A DNA stretch of 64,000 bases, taken from assembly GCF_002159835.1 (NCBI RefSeq), contig NZ_NFJL01000007.1, forward strand, positions 118,007-182,006. Reading direction: 5' to 3'. The stretch is from Blautia sp. An249 (GTDB taxonomy: Bacteria > Bacillota > Clostridia > Lachnospirales > Lachnospiraceae). How positions within the stretch are numbered: the stretch's first letter is position 1; every line of letters starts with the position of its first letter. A model generated the notes under the pieces. That model saw nothing but the letters and a program-made list of their open reading frames with translations. It ran no database searches and was not told the origin of the DNA. Below are positions 8,965 through 17,700 of the stretch, piece after piece. A program made the translations under genes and the position numbers.

Positions 8965-9836
8965 GTACGTACAGACAGATGTGCCTGGAAGGAGAAAAAA
9001 AGCTTAGAGACAGCCGGATAGAGGAATGGAAACTGGACGCCTGGCTTCTGGCGGAATCTGCCTTCGGAATTTCCAGAGCCTGGTACTTTGCCCACGGGGA
9101 GGAAGAAGCTCCTCCGGAACAGATTCAGAAATATTGGGAATGGATTGAGAAGCGGTCAGACCATATCCCTTTACAGCATCTGACCGGACAGGCCTTTTTC
9201 ATGGGCATGGAGTTTTCTGTGGATGAACGGGTTTTGATTCCCCGACAGGATACGGAAATTCTGGTGGAAACGGCTCTGGAGAAAATAAAGGAGCCCATTC
9301 GCCTGTTGGATATGTGTACCGGTTCCGGCTGCATTTTACTAAGTATTCTGTATCTGGCAAAAGAGCGGGGGATTTCCTGCCAGGGTATCGGGGCGGATAT
9401 TTCAGCAGAAGCCCTGGAAGTGGCGGGGAAAAACAGACAGAAATACCGGCTTGACGCCAGACTGGTGGAGAGTAATTTATATGAGAAACTGGAGGGGGAT
9501 TTTGATATGCTGGTATCGAATCCCCCTTATATCCCTACCGGGGAAATAGAAGAACTGATGGAGGAAGTCCGGGATCACGATCCCATTCTGGCCCTGGACG
9601 GAAGGGAAGACGGTTTGTATTTTTACCGGGAAATTATAAAGGATGCCCATAGATATTTGAAACCGGAGGGCTGGATTTTGCTGGAAATCGGGTGCAGTCA
9701 GGCAGAAGAGGTGATGAAACTGCTGACAGAGCACGGCTTTACAGAGATTTCGGTGAAAAAAGATCTGGCCGGTCTGGATCGGGTGGTAACTGGCAGGAGA
9801 AAGGCCATAAGAAAACAGGAGGAAGAACATGTTTGA
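8961..9836 (+). CDS. prmC: Release factor glutamine methyltransferase
   Basis: A 291-residue SAM-dependent methyltransferase that N5-methylates the glutamine of the GGQ motif in release factors. Seen: an N-terminal helical domain (about 1-85), [15 protein letters not shown] motif [11 protein letters not shown] (about 117-127) and the catalytic NPPYIP (about 187-192). Translationally coupled to both neighbours: 4-nt overlap with DUF1385 and 8-nt overlap with its substrate prfA. Confidence 0.95.
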   Translation: MSTYRQMCLEGEKKLRDSRIEEWKLDAWLLAESAFGISRAWYFAHGEEEAPPEQIQKYWEWIEKRSDHIPLQHLTGQAFFMGMEFSVDERVLIPRQDTEILVETALEKIKEPIRLLDMCTGSGCILLSILYLAKERGISCQGIGADISAEALEVAGKNRQKYRLDARLVESNLYEKLEGDFDMLVSNPPYIPTGEIEELMEEVRDHDPILALDGREDGLYFYREIIKDAHRYLKPEGWILLEIGCSQAEEVMKLLTEHGFTEISVKKDLAGLDRVVTGRRKAIRKQEEEHV

Positions 9837-10902
9837 TAAATTAGAAGATCTGCTGATTCGATTTGAAGAGGTGTTAAGTGAACTGGGAGAGCCGGGCGTA
9901 ACGGATAATCAGCAGCGGTTTCAGAAACTGATGAAGGAACAAAGCGAGCTGCAGCCCATTGTGGACACTTATAAAGAATATAAAGACTGCCGTCAGACGG
10001 AAGAGGACAGTCTGACAATGCTGGAAGAGGAAAAAGACGAAGAAATGCGCGAAATGCTCAAAGAAGAGCTGAGCGATGCCAAAAAGAGAATTGGAGAACT
10101 GGAGAGGGAACTGAAAATCCTGCTTCTTCCAAAGGACCCCAATGATTCCAAAAACGTGATTGTGGAAATCCGTGCGGGAGCCGGCGGAGACGAAGCGGCT
10201 CTCTTTGCTGCAGAAGTTTACCGGATGTATGTAAAATATGCGGAAACACGCCGCTGGAAGACAGAGATGTTAAGTTTGAATGAAAACGGAATCGGAGGAT
10301 TTAAGGAAGTTACCTTTATGATTCAGGGTGCGGGCGCTTACTCCAGACTGAAATACGAAAGCGGCGTTCACCGTGTGCAGAGGGTCCCGGAGACAGAATC
10401 CGGAGGAAGAATTCATACCTCCACCTGCACGGTGGCCATTATGCCGGAAGCAGAAGAGATTGATTTCCAGCTGGATTTAAACGACTGCAAGTTTGATGTG
10501 TTCCGTGCTTCGGGAAACGGAGGCCAGTGCGTTAATACCACCGACTCGGCGGTACGTCTGACCCATATCCCCACAGGAATCGTGATTTCCTGTCAGGATG
10601 AAAAGTCCCAGTTAAAGAATAAAGACAAAGCTCTGAAAGTACTGCGTTCCCGTCTGTATGAAATGGAACTGGCAAAGCAGCATGACGAAGAGGCGGAAGC
10701 CAGAAGAAGCCAGATTGGAACCGGGGATCGTTCGGAGAAAATCAGAACCTATAATTTCCCCCAGGGAAGAGTAACCGATCACAGAATCAAGCTGACACTC
10801 CACCGTCTGGACGCCATCTTAAACGGAGATCTGGAAGAGGTTATCGACAGCCTGACTGCAGCAGATCAGGCGGCAAAATTAAGCAAATTACAGGAAGTTT
10901 AA
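9829..10902 (+). CDS. prfA: Peptide chain release factor 1
   Basis: A 357-residue class I release factor recognising UAA and UAG. Codon-recognition tripeptide P-E-T is in [13 protein letters not shown] (RF1 has PxT where RF2 has SPF). The catalytic GGQ is at residues 231-233 in [16 protein letters not shown], and HRLDAIL is near the C terminus. ATG 9829 with AGGAGG upstream overlaps the end of prmC by 8 nt, consistent with coupled expression of the factor and its modifying enzyme. Confidence 0.97.
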   Translation: MFDKLEDLLIRFEEVLSELGEPGVTDNQQRFQKLMKEQSELQPIVDTYKEYKDCRQTEEDSLTMLEEEKDEEMREMLKEELSDAKKRIGELERELKILLLPKDPNDSKNVIVEIRAGAGGDEAALFAAEVYRMYVKYAETRRWKTEMLSLNENGIGGFKEVTFMIQGAGAYSRLKYESGVHRVQRVPETESGGRIHTSTCTVAIMPEAEEIDFQLDLNDCKFDVFRASGNGGQCVNTTDSAVRLTHIPTGIVISCQDEKSQLKNKDKALKVLRSRLYEMELAKQHDEEAEARRSQIGTGDRSEKIRTYNFPQGRVTDHRIKLTLHRLDAILNGDLEEVIDSLTAADQAAKLSKLQEV

Positions 10903-10906
10903 GCGG

Positions 10907-10936
10907 TTGTCAGAGTTCTGCCAAATGTAGTAAAAT
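10907..10936 (+). promoter_or_regulatory. Promoter of the nucleotidyltransferase gene
   Basis: TTGTCA (10907-10912), an 18-nt spacer and TAAAAT (10931-10936) begin 5 nt after the prfA stop and precede the start at 10989. Confidence 0.6.
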
Positions 10937-10988
10937 AAGGCAGGAATACAAAAGGCAAAGGAAAAGGAGCAAACAGCGGGAGTAAAAA

Positions 10989-11909
10989 ATGAAAAAAACA
11001 GCACTCGTCATTATGGCGGCAGGAATCGGAAGCCGTTTCGGAAAGGGAATCAAACAGCTTGCGCCGGTGGGACCCGGAGGAGAGATTATCATGGATTATT
11101 CCATCCATGACGCCCTGGAAGCGGGTTTTAATAAAATTGTATTTATTATTCGAAAAGATCTGGAAGAAGAGTTTCGCAGAGTCATCGGCAGCCGGATAGA
11201 GAAAGTTGCCGAAGTTGCCTATGTCTTTCAGGAACTGTCGGATATACCGGAAGGAATCCAGGTTCCCGAGGGAAGAACCAAGCCCTGGGGAACGGGGCAG
11301 GCAGTCCTGTGCTGCCGGGCAGTTCTGGATGAGCCGTTTATTGTCATTAATGCAGATGACTATTATGGAAAGGAAGCCTTTGTAAAAGTCCATGATTTTC
11401 TGGTGGCGGATCGCCCGGAATCGGAAAAAATGCAGATTTGCATGGCCGGATTTATTCTTGGAAATACTTTAAGCGACCATGGTTCGGTGACCAGAGGAAT
11501 CTGCCGCCTGGGAGAAAACCGGGAGTTAATCGGCATCAAAGAAACTCATGATATTATAAAGACCTGTCAGGGAGCGGCAGTGACAGCCGGAGACGGAACC
11601 CGTATCCCGGTGGATGTAAACAGTCTGGTATCTATGAATATGTGGGGTCTGACCCCGGAATTTTTAGAGGAACTGGAAACCGGATTTAAAGAATTTCTGG
11701 AAAATCTCAAGCCGGGAGAATTGAAAAAAGAATATCTGCTTCCGGAAGTGGTGGACGATTTGATCCAACGGAAGAAAGCGGAGGTAGTCGTTTTGAAAAC
11801 CCATGATACCTGGTTTGGCGTTACCTATCAGGAGGACAGACAGACGGTTGTGGAGGCCTTTGCAAAACTGGTGGAAGAAGGCGTTTATAAAAGAAATTTA
11901 TATGAATGA
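10989..11909 (+). CDS. Sugar-nucleotide-type nucleotidyltransferase
   Basis: A 306-residue NTP-transferase-fold protein. The N terminus has the nucleotide-binding signature VIMAAGIGSRFGKGIKQL, and VINADDYYGKEAF (about residues 116-128) supplies the metal-binding acidic pair. Family members couple NTP with a sugar phosphate or similar metabolite. The substrate is not recognisable here, and it lacks the left-handed beta-helix of GlmU. It lies directly upstream of glmM, which may point to cell-envelope precursor metabolism, but glmM has its own promoter. Confidence 0.75.
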   Translation: MKKTALVIMAAGIGSRFGKGIKQLAPVGPGGEIIMDYSIHDALEAGFNKIVFIIRKDLEEEFRRVIGSRIEKVAEVAYVFQELSDIPEGIQVPEGRTKPWGTGQAVLCCRAVLDEPFIVINADDYYGKEAFVKVHDFLVADRPESEKMQICMAGFILGNTLSDHGSVTRGICRLGENRELIGIKETHDIIKTCQGAAVTAGDGTRIPVDVNSLVSMNMWGLTPEFLEELETGFKEFLENLKPGELKKEYLLPEVVDDLIQRKKAEVVVLKTHDTWFGVTYQEDRQTVVEAFAKLVEEGVYKRNLYE

Positions 11910-11923
11910 GTTTCCACGTTAAT

Positions 11924-11952
11924 GTGACAAAATAAAAAAATTGTGATACTAT
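11924..11952 (+). promoter_or_regulatory. glmM promoter
   Basis: GTGACA (11924-11929), a 17-nt A-rich spacer and TACTAT (11947-11952), each five of six matches to consensus, 46 nt before the glmM start. Confidence 0.65.
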
Positions 11953-11998
11953 GTGGTAAGAAATAGTAAATCAGTGTTTAAGGATAAGGAGTAAAAAA

Positions 11999-13348
11999 AT
12001 GGGCAAATATTTTGGTACAGACGGATTTCGCGGAGAAGCAAATGTGGATTTGACGGTGGATCATGCCTTTAAAGTGGGACGCTTTCTGGGCTGGTATTAC
12101 GGACAGAAGCATAAAGCGCAGATCGTAATCGGAAAAGACACCCGGCGCAGCAGCTATATGTTTGAATATGCCCTTGTGGCCGGACTGACAGCCTCCGGCG
12201 CAGACGCCTATCTGCTTCACGTAACCACAACCCCAAGCGTTTCCTATGCAGTAAGAACCGAAGACTTTGACTGTGGGATTATGATTTCAGCCAGCCACAA
12301 TCCTTTCTATGACAATGGAATTAAAATCTTAAACGGAAACGGACAGAAGATTGAAGCGGAGATTGAGGCGCAGATCGAAGACTATATTGACGGAAAGATT
12401 AAAGATATTCCACTGGCTACCAAAGAAAATGTGGGTCGTACCATAGACTTTGCCGCGGGAAGAAACCGTTATATCGGATATTTGATTTCCATTCCTTCCA
12501 GAGCATTTAAGGACATGAAGGTAGGTCTGGACTGTTCCAACGGAAGCGCTTCTTCTATTGCCAGAAGCGTATTTGAAGCATTGCGGGCCAAGACCTTTGT
12601 AATCAACGATCAGCCGGACGGAACCAATATTAACACCAACTGCGGCTCCACCCATATTGACGTTCTGCGTCAGTTTGTGCTGGAGAAAGGCCTGGATGTG
12701 GGATTTGCCTATGACGGCGACGCCGACCGGTGTATTGCTGTGGACAGGGAAGGAAATATCATCGACGGCGATAAGATTATGTATGTCTGCGGAAAATTCT
12801 TAAAAGAGCAGGGACATTTAAACGGAAATACTGTAGTTACTACCGTAATGTCCAATCTGGGCTTATATAAAGCGCTGGAAAGAGAAGGCATTAATTATGA
12901 ACAGACGGCCGTGGGAGATAAGTACGTGGCTGAAAATATGATGGCCAACGGATACAGCATCGGCGGAGAGCAGTCGGGCCACATTATCTTTAACCGGTAT
13001 GCGGCAACGGGAGACGGAATTCTGACTTCTCTGATGGTAATGGAAGCCTGCATTGAGAAAAAAGCGGATCTGTGCGATCTGGCCAAGGAGATGACCGTCT
13101 ATCCGCAGCTTCTGAAAAATGTGCGTGTGGCGGATAAGAAGACTGCCAGAGAAAATCAGAAGGTTCAGGAAGCGGTAAACAAGGTGGCAGAGGAGCTGGG
13201 AAGCGAAGGCAGAATTCTGGTTCGGGAAAGCGGAACAGAACCGGTAATCCGTGTTATGGTAGAAGCATCCACCGATGAAATCTGCAGCAAATATGTGGAT
13301 CAGGTAATTGATGTGATGGTACAGGAAGGGCTGACCGTCGAAGCGTAG
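11999..13348 (+). CDS. glmM: Phosphoglucosamine mutase
   Basis: A 449-residue alpha-D-phosphohexomutase converting glucosamine 6-phosphate to glucosamine 1-phosphate for peptidoglycan precursor synthesis. Seen: FGTDGFRGEAN at the N terminus, the phosphoserine loop ISASHNP (Ser99), the metal loop DGDADR, sugar loop GGEQSGH and the phosphate-binding RESGTEPVIRVM near the C terminus. Full length for the family. ATG 11999 follows AAGGAG. The lipoprotein gene starts 12 nt downstream, suggesting an operon. Confidence 0.96.
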   Translation: MGKYFGTDGFRGEANVDLTVDHAFKVGRFLGWYYGQKHKAQIVIGKDTRRSSYMFEYALVAGLTASGADAYLLHVTTTPSVSYAVRTEDFDCGIMISASHNPFYDNGIKILNGNGQKIEAEIEAQIEDYIDGKIKDIPLATKENVGRTIDFAAGRNRYIGYLISIPSRAFKDMKVGLDCSNGSASSIARSVFEALRAKTFVINDQPDGTNINTNCGSTHIDVLRQFVLEKGLDVGFAYDGDADRCIAVDREGNIIDGDKIMYVCGKFLKEQGHLNGNTVVTTVMSNLGLYKALEREGINYEQTAVGDKYVAENMMANGYSIGGEQSGHIIFNRYAATGDGILTSLMVMEACIEKKADLCDLAKEMTVYPQLLKNVRVADKKTARENQKVQEAVNKVAEELGSEGRILVRESGTEPVIRVMVEASTDEICSKYVDQVIDVMVQEGLTVEA

Positions 13349-13360
13349 AGTGAGAGAAGA

Positions 13361-14383
13361 ATGAGAAAAAACAGAACAATTGCCCTGTTGGCTGTCTGCG
13401 GAGCGCTCTTTCTGAGCGGATGCACAAATGAAGCGCTGAAGCAGGCGCAGCAGGATCTGGAACAGGAAAATTATGAATATGCCCTTGAGGGATACCAGGA
13501 AGCGATTTCTCAGGGAGAAGATCTGGCGGAGGCTTACCGTGGGGCAGGCGTTTCTGCTCTTAAGCTGGGACAGTATGAAAATGCAGTGGAATATCTGGGA
13601 GAGGCTTTCGCCCAGGAGAAAACCAGCGACAGTTTTCAAAAAGACGTTCTGTCCTATAAAATTACTGCGGAGTATAAACTGGGGCAGTATGAAGAGGCTC
13701 TGTCTGACTGCCAGTCCCTGATGAACTACAGCGCCGACGCGGACACTTATTATCTGGCAGGCCGGGTGAATCTGGCAGTGGATGCCTATGAGGAGGCTCA
13801 GGCCAACTTTGAAAAAGCCTGTGAGAAAGACGGAAGTTCTCAGATGGCCATCCAGATTTACGAAGCCTATAAAGAAAAAGAAATGGAAGCGGATGGATCC
13901 AGGTATCTGGAACAGGCTCTGGAAAAAGAGGAGAACAGCTATCAGAAAGGGCAGCTTTACTATTATATGGAAGATTACGAAAACGCTAAAGAGCAGCTCC
14001 AGAAAGCAGTGGATCAGAAAGAAACAGAGGCGGCCTGCCTTCTGGGACAGGTGTATCTGGAAAAGGGAGACACGGCCGGCGCAAGAGAGATGTTTCAGCA
14101 GTATCTGGATATGGAAGGAACCAGAGCCAAAGGATATAACGGGCTTGCCCTGTGCGATATAAAAGAGGGAAATTATGAAGAGGCTCTGAAAAATATCGAG
14201 GCCGGTCTGGAAGATGCGGAGACAGAAGATATGAAACTGCTTATGTTCAACGAAGTGGTTGTGTATGAAAAAATGTCGGATTTTGCCACTGCGAAGGAGA
14301 AAGCAGACAAGTATACAGAATGGTTCCCTGATGACGAAGAAATGCAGAAAGAACAGACATTTCTGGCCTCCCGCATAGGGTGA
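13361..14383 (+). CDS. TPR-repeat lipoprotein
   Basis: A 340-residue predicted lipoprotein: basic start MRKNR, hydrophobic core and lipobox LSGC (Cys at about residue 21). The rest is helical with at least six tetratricopeptide-like repeats (for example YEYALEGYQEAISQGEDLAEAYRGAG, split here as YEYALEGYQEAI and AEAYRGAG; QYENAVEYLGEAF; AYEEAQANFEKAC; NYEEALKNIEAGL). TPRs mediate protein contacts; the partner is unknown. It follows glmM by 12 nt and is followed by a strong terminator, so it is likely co-transcribed with glmM. Confidence 0.85.
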   Translation: MRKNRTIALLAVCGALFLSGCTNEALKQAQQDLEQENYEYALEGYQEAISQGEDLAEAYRGAGVSALKLGQYENAVEYLGEAFAQEKTSDSFQKDVLSYKITAEYKLGQYEEALSDCQSLMNYSADADTYYLAGRVNLAVDAYEEAQANFEKACEKDGSSQMAIQIYEAYKEKEMEADGSRYLEQALEKEENSYQKGQLYYYMEDYENAKEQLQKAVDQKETEAACLLGQVYLEKGDTAGAREMFQQYLDMEGTRAKGYNGLALCDIKEGNYEEALKNIEAGLEDAETEDMKLLMFNEVVVYEKMSDFATAKEKADKYTEWFPDDEEMQKEQTFLASRIG

Positions 14384-14410
14384 CAATAAGAAATTAATAC
14401 AGAATATAAA

Positions 14411-14466
14411 AGGGAAAAGGATGAGTTTTCTGATAAGAGGACTTGTCCTTTTCTCTTTTTGTTTTT
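14411..14466 (+). terminator. Terminator of the glmM-TPR operon
   Basis: Bases 14411-14426 pair with 14441-14456 (16 bp including G-U pairs), followed by TTTTTGTTTTTT. Confidence 0.85.
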
Positions 14467-14497
14467 TGAAGAAATAAATAAAAAAATAATAATTTCC

Positions 14498-14577
14498 TGT
14501 ATCGTAAAAAACAAACTTGTATCTTAAAAAAACAACTTTCTGATGAGAAAGGGGTGAAATACTTAAAAAAACAAACC
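14498..14577 (+). promoter_or_regulatory. Tandem A-rich element upstream of giant hydrolase 1
   Basis: Two direct copies with a 20-nt period: TGTATCGTAAAAAACAAACT (from 14498) and TGTATCTTAAAAAAACAACT (from 14518). A partial third copy, ACTTAAAAAAACAAACC, starts near 14561, about 39 nt on. The same element precedes giant genes 2 and 3 and was not noticed elsewhere in the window, so I read it as a shared operator or activator array. The gap 14384-14729 otherwise holds the terminator and an A/T-rich promoter area. Confidence 0.6.
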
Positions 14578-14592
14578 AAAATAATAAGAAAA

Positions 14593-14626
14593 TCTAAAGC
14601 ATATTTTGGTAAATTTTGTTAAAATA
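14593..14626 (+). promoter_or_regulatory. Putative promoter-proximal motif of giant gene 1
   Basis: TCTAAAG (14593-14599) and TTTGTTAAAATA (14615-14626) recur ahead of giant gene 2 (19752-19758 and 19805-19816). TAAAAT could be a -10 box, but no good -35 hexamer lies 16-18 nt upstream, as expected for an activator-dependent promoter. Confidence 0.4.
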
Positions 14627-14729
14627 CACTCTGATGAACATCAGAATTTGTGAATTGATAAACCAAAGTTGAGTGTAATTTTATTTATTATAGATAAAAT
14701 GCACAAAACAATGTAAAGGAGGACGGAAC

Positions 14730-17700
14730 ATGAGAAGGAAGAAATTAATCTCCAGCACACTGGCCTGGCTGCTGACTGTGACCATGATAGGAACAGTACC
14801 GGCAGGCAGTGTAAGCGCGGCACCTGTAGACGATGTATTGCAGGAAGAGACCGGAGGAGAAGTCCAGGAGAATATCCTGGAAGAAGAACAGGGAGACGAA
14901 AGCGATTTGGAGGATTTACTGGAGGAGGATTTGGACGACTTCAGCAACGTTTATGACTTCAGTGAGGAAGAACTCCAGGAGATGGAAAGAATGGAGGAAG
15001 AAGCCGGACCGGCAGCTCAGGCAGAAGAAGCAGACGCTTCTGAGCCGGATGCACAGGCAGAAGAAGGTCTGGTTCTGTACTACGATTTCGAATCTCTGAA
15101 AAATGGTACGATTATTAACGATCAGTCCGGGACAGGAAAGGCCGGCGTAGTACGCCCCACAGGTTCTCAGGCACAGATCGAAGAAGTAGAGATTTTTGGG
15201 GAAACTTATACAGCCTTTGTTATGAACGGCGGTCAGCCGGATGAAACCCATACCTATGCGGAGCTGCCGTCAGGTGCATTAAATGATCTGGACAGTATGA
15301 CGGTAAGTTGTTGGGTATATGTGAAAGAAAACCAGGGCTATCAGCGTATCTGGGATTTCGGACATAACAGCACTTCCTATATGTATCTGCTTACAGACGG
15401 ATATAATGCAGGCCATACAGGATATACGGTAGGTCTTACTGATTCCGGATGGTCTAATGAAGAAGGACCGGAATCAGCTACTCTGGAAGCGGGAAAATGG
15501 ATTTACAGCACGGTAACCTTTGACGGAGAATCCAACACCATCGCTCTGTACAAAGACGGAGCTCTGATGGGTGAGACCGTTTCTTCAGTGGATTTGAGTG
15601 TTCTGCAGAACAGCACACAGAACTGGATCGGATACGGACAGTTTGGAAATGATATTTTCAATGGTATGGTTGCAGACTTTAAGATTTACAATTATGCAAT
15701 GACCGCCGATGAAGTTGCAGACAGCTTTGCCATCCCGGATGAAGACAAAGTGGCAAGAGATAAAGAATCTTTAAGCCTGGGAGATACATCTGCAGTGACA
15801 GAAAACCTGACTCTTCCGTTAAAAGGAAGCGCCGGTTCTGACATTTCCTGGGAATCTTCCAATCCGGATGTAGTAGCTACAGACGGAACCGTTACCCGTC
15901 CTGGTGCAGATCAGGAAGATGTGGTCGTAACTTTAACAGCCACCATTACAGCCGGTGAAGTTACAGACAGCAAGACCTTTGAAGTAACTGTTAAAAGAGA
16001 ACTTTCGGACGAAGAGAAAGTTGCCGCCGACCTGGCAGCCATTGACCTGGGCGAACTGGATGCCGTTATGGACAATCTGACCCTTCCTCAGGCAGGAGAC
16101 CTGGGAAGTACCTTTAGCTGGGCAACTTCTGACGCTTCTGTGGTAGCCGCAGACGGTACCATTACCCGTCCGGCAGGAAAAGATAAAACAGCGACTCTGA
16201 CTGTAACAGCTACTTCCGGCGAAGCCAGCGCTACCAGAGAATTTGAAGTAACTGTATCTGCTGTTTATACAAAGACACAGATTAAAGAAGTGGAAAGCGT
16301 GGAAGTGGAAACACAGGTGAACCACCTTCCGACTCTTCCCAACGAAGTAACAGCAACCTATGAAGATGATTCCACGGCAGAAGTGAAGGTTGTATGGCCT
16401 ACCAACTTAAAAGCTACCGATTTCGGTGAAAAAGGTGCGGTTGTGGAACTGACAGGTACCGTTGTAGGATACGACGATGTGAAAGTTTCTGCGAAAGTTA
16501 CGGTTGTAGGCGAAGTAGCCGTTCCGGCAGAAGCTTCTGCAGAGGAATTTGATTTATCCGATATTAACCTGGACGGAACAGATACCATCTATGGTCAGAA
16601 CATGGAACGTGCCTTAACCTATCTGAAGATTATGGACGCAGACAGAATGTTATACAACTTCCGTATGACCTTCGGCGCCAGCACAGAGGGTGCACAGCCT
16701 TTAACAGGATGGGAAGAGCCAAGCGGATTATTAAGAGGGCATTCCACAGGACATTTCCTCTCTGCACTGGCTCTGGCATATGCTTCTTCCGGTGATGAAG
16801 AATACAAAGAGAAAATGGACTACATGGTCAGCGAATTACATAAGCTGCAGCAGATGTCCAAAGGAAAAGCATCTGATTTCGTAACAAAATGTACGCCAAC
16901 CAGCGCGGCACAGGGCAACTGGAGTAAGGATCCCAACGAATGGGGCGAAGGCTTCTTAAGCGCTTACTCTCCGGATCAGTTCGCACTGTTAGAGCAGTAT
17001 ACACCATACGCTACTATCTGGGCTCCTTACTATACACTCCATAAACTGATTGCAGGCTTCATCGACTGCTACGAATACGGCGGAAACGAAGAAGCACTGG
17101 AAGTGGCAGAGGGAATCGCCAGCTGGTGTTATGATCGTCTGGCAAACTGCACAACAGAAGAACAGCGTAAGAAAATGTGGGATATGTATATTGCCGGAGA
17201 ACAGGGCGGTATCACAGAATCCATGGCAAGACTGTATGAGATCACCAAAGAAGACAAATACATTGAGACAGCTAAGATGTTCAACAATGCTATCTTCTTT
17301 GATAATCTGGCAGTAAATATCGACGACATTCAGACTCGTCATGCAAACCAGCACATTCCGCAGATCGTTGGAGCCATCCACGAATATGCGGCAACCGGCG
17401 ACAGTTATTATTATAATGTAGCAAAGAACTTCTGGGATATGGTAATCAGCCGTTACGCTTACTCCATCGGCGGTGTAGGAACCGGTGAAACCTTCAAATA
17501 TCCTTATCAGCAGGGCGCTTATATCCTGGGCAACACAGGCCGCGGTGAAAACTGTGAAACCTGTGCAGCATACAACTTACTGAAGCTGACAAAAGACTTA
17601 TATCTCTATGATCCGGACAATGCGGCATACATGGATTACTATGAGAGAACGGTGATGAACCAGATCGCAGCATCTCAGAGCCATGATACAACAGAATGGA

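Noticed and set aside
12863..14386. Long minus-strand open frame (over 500 codons) opposite glmM and the TPR lipoprotein gene
   Set aside because: It lies fully opposite two well-supported genes, has no ribosome site, and its protein is rich in Phe, Ile, Leu and His as expected for the complement of acidic codons.
14498..14577. Tandem A-rich repeats as a CRISPR or origin iteron array
   Set aside because: Only two to three copies, no unique spacers, no dnaA or rep gene nearby, and the same unit occurs upstream of two other genes; a promoter element fits better.
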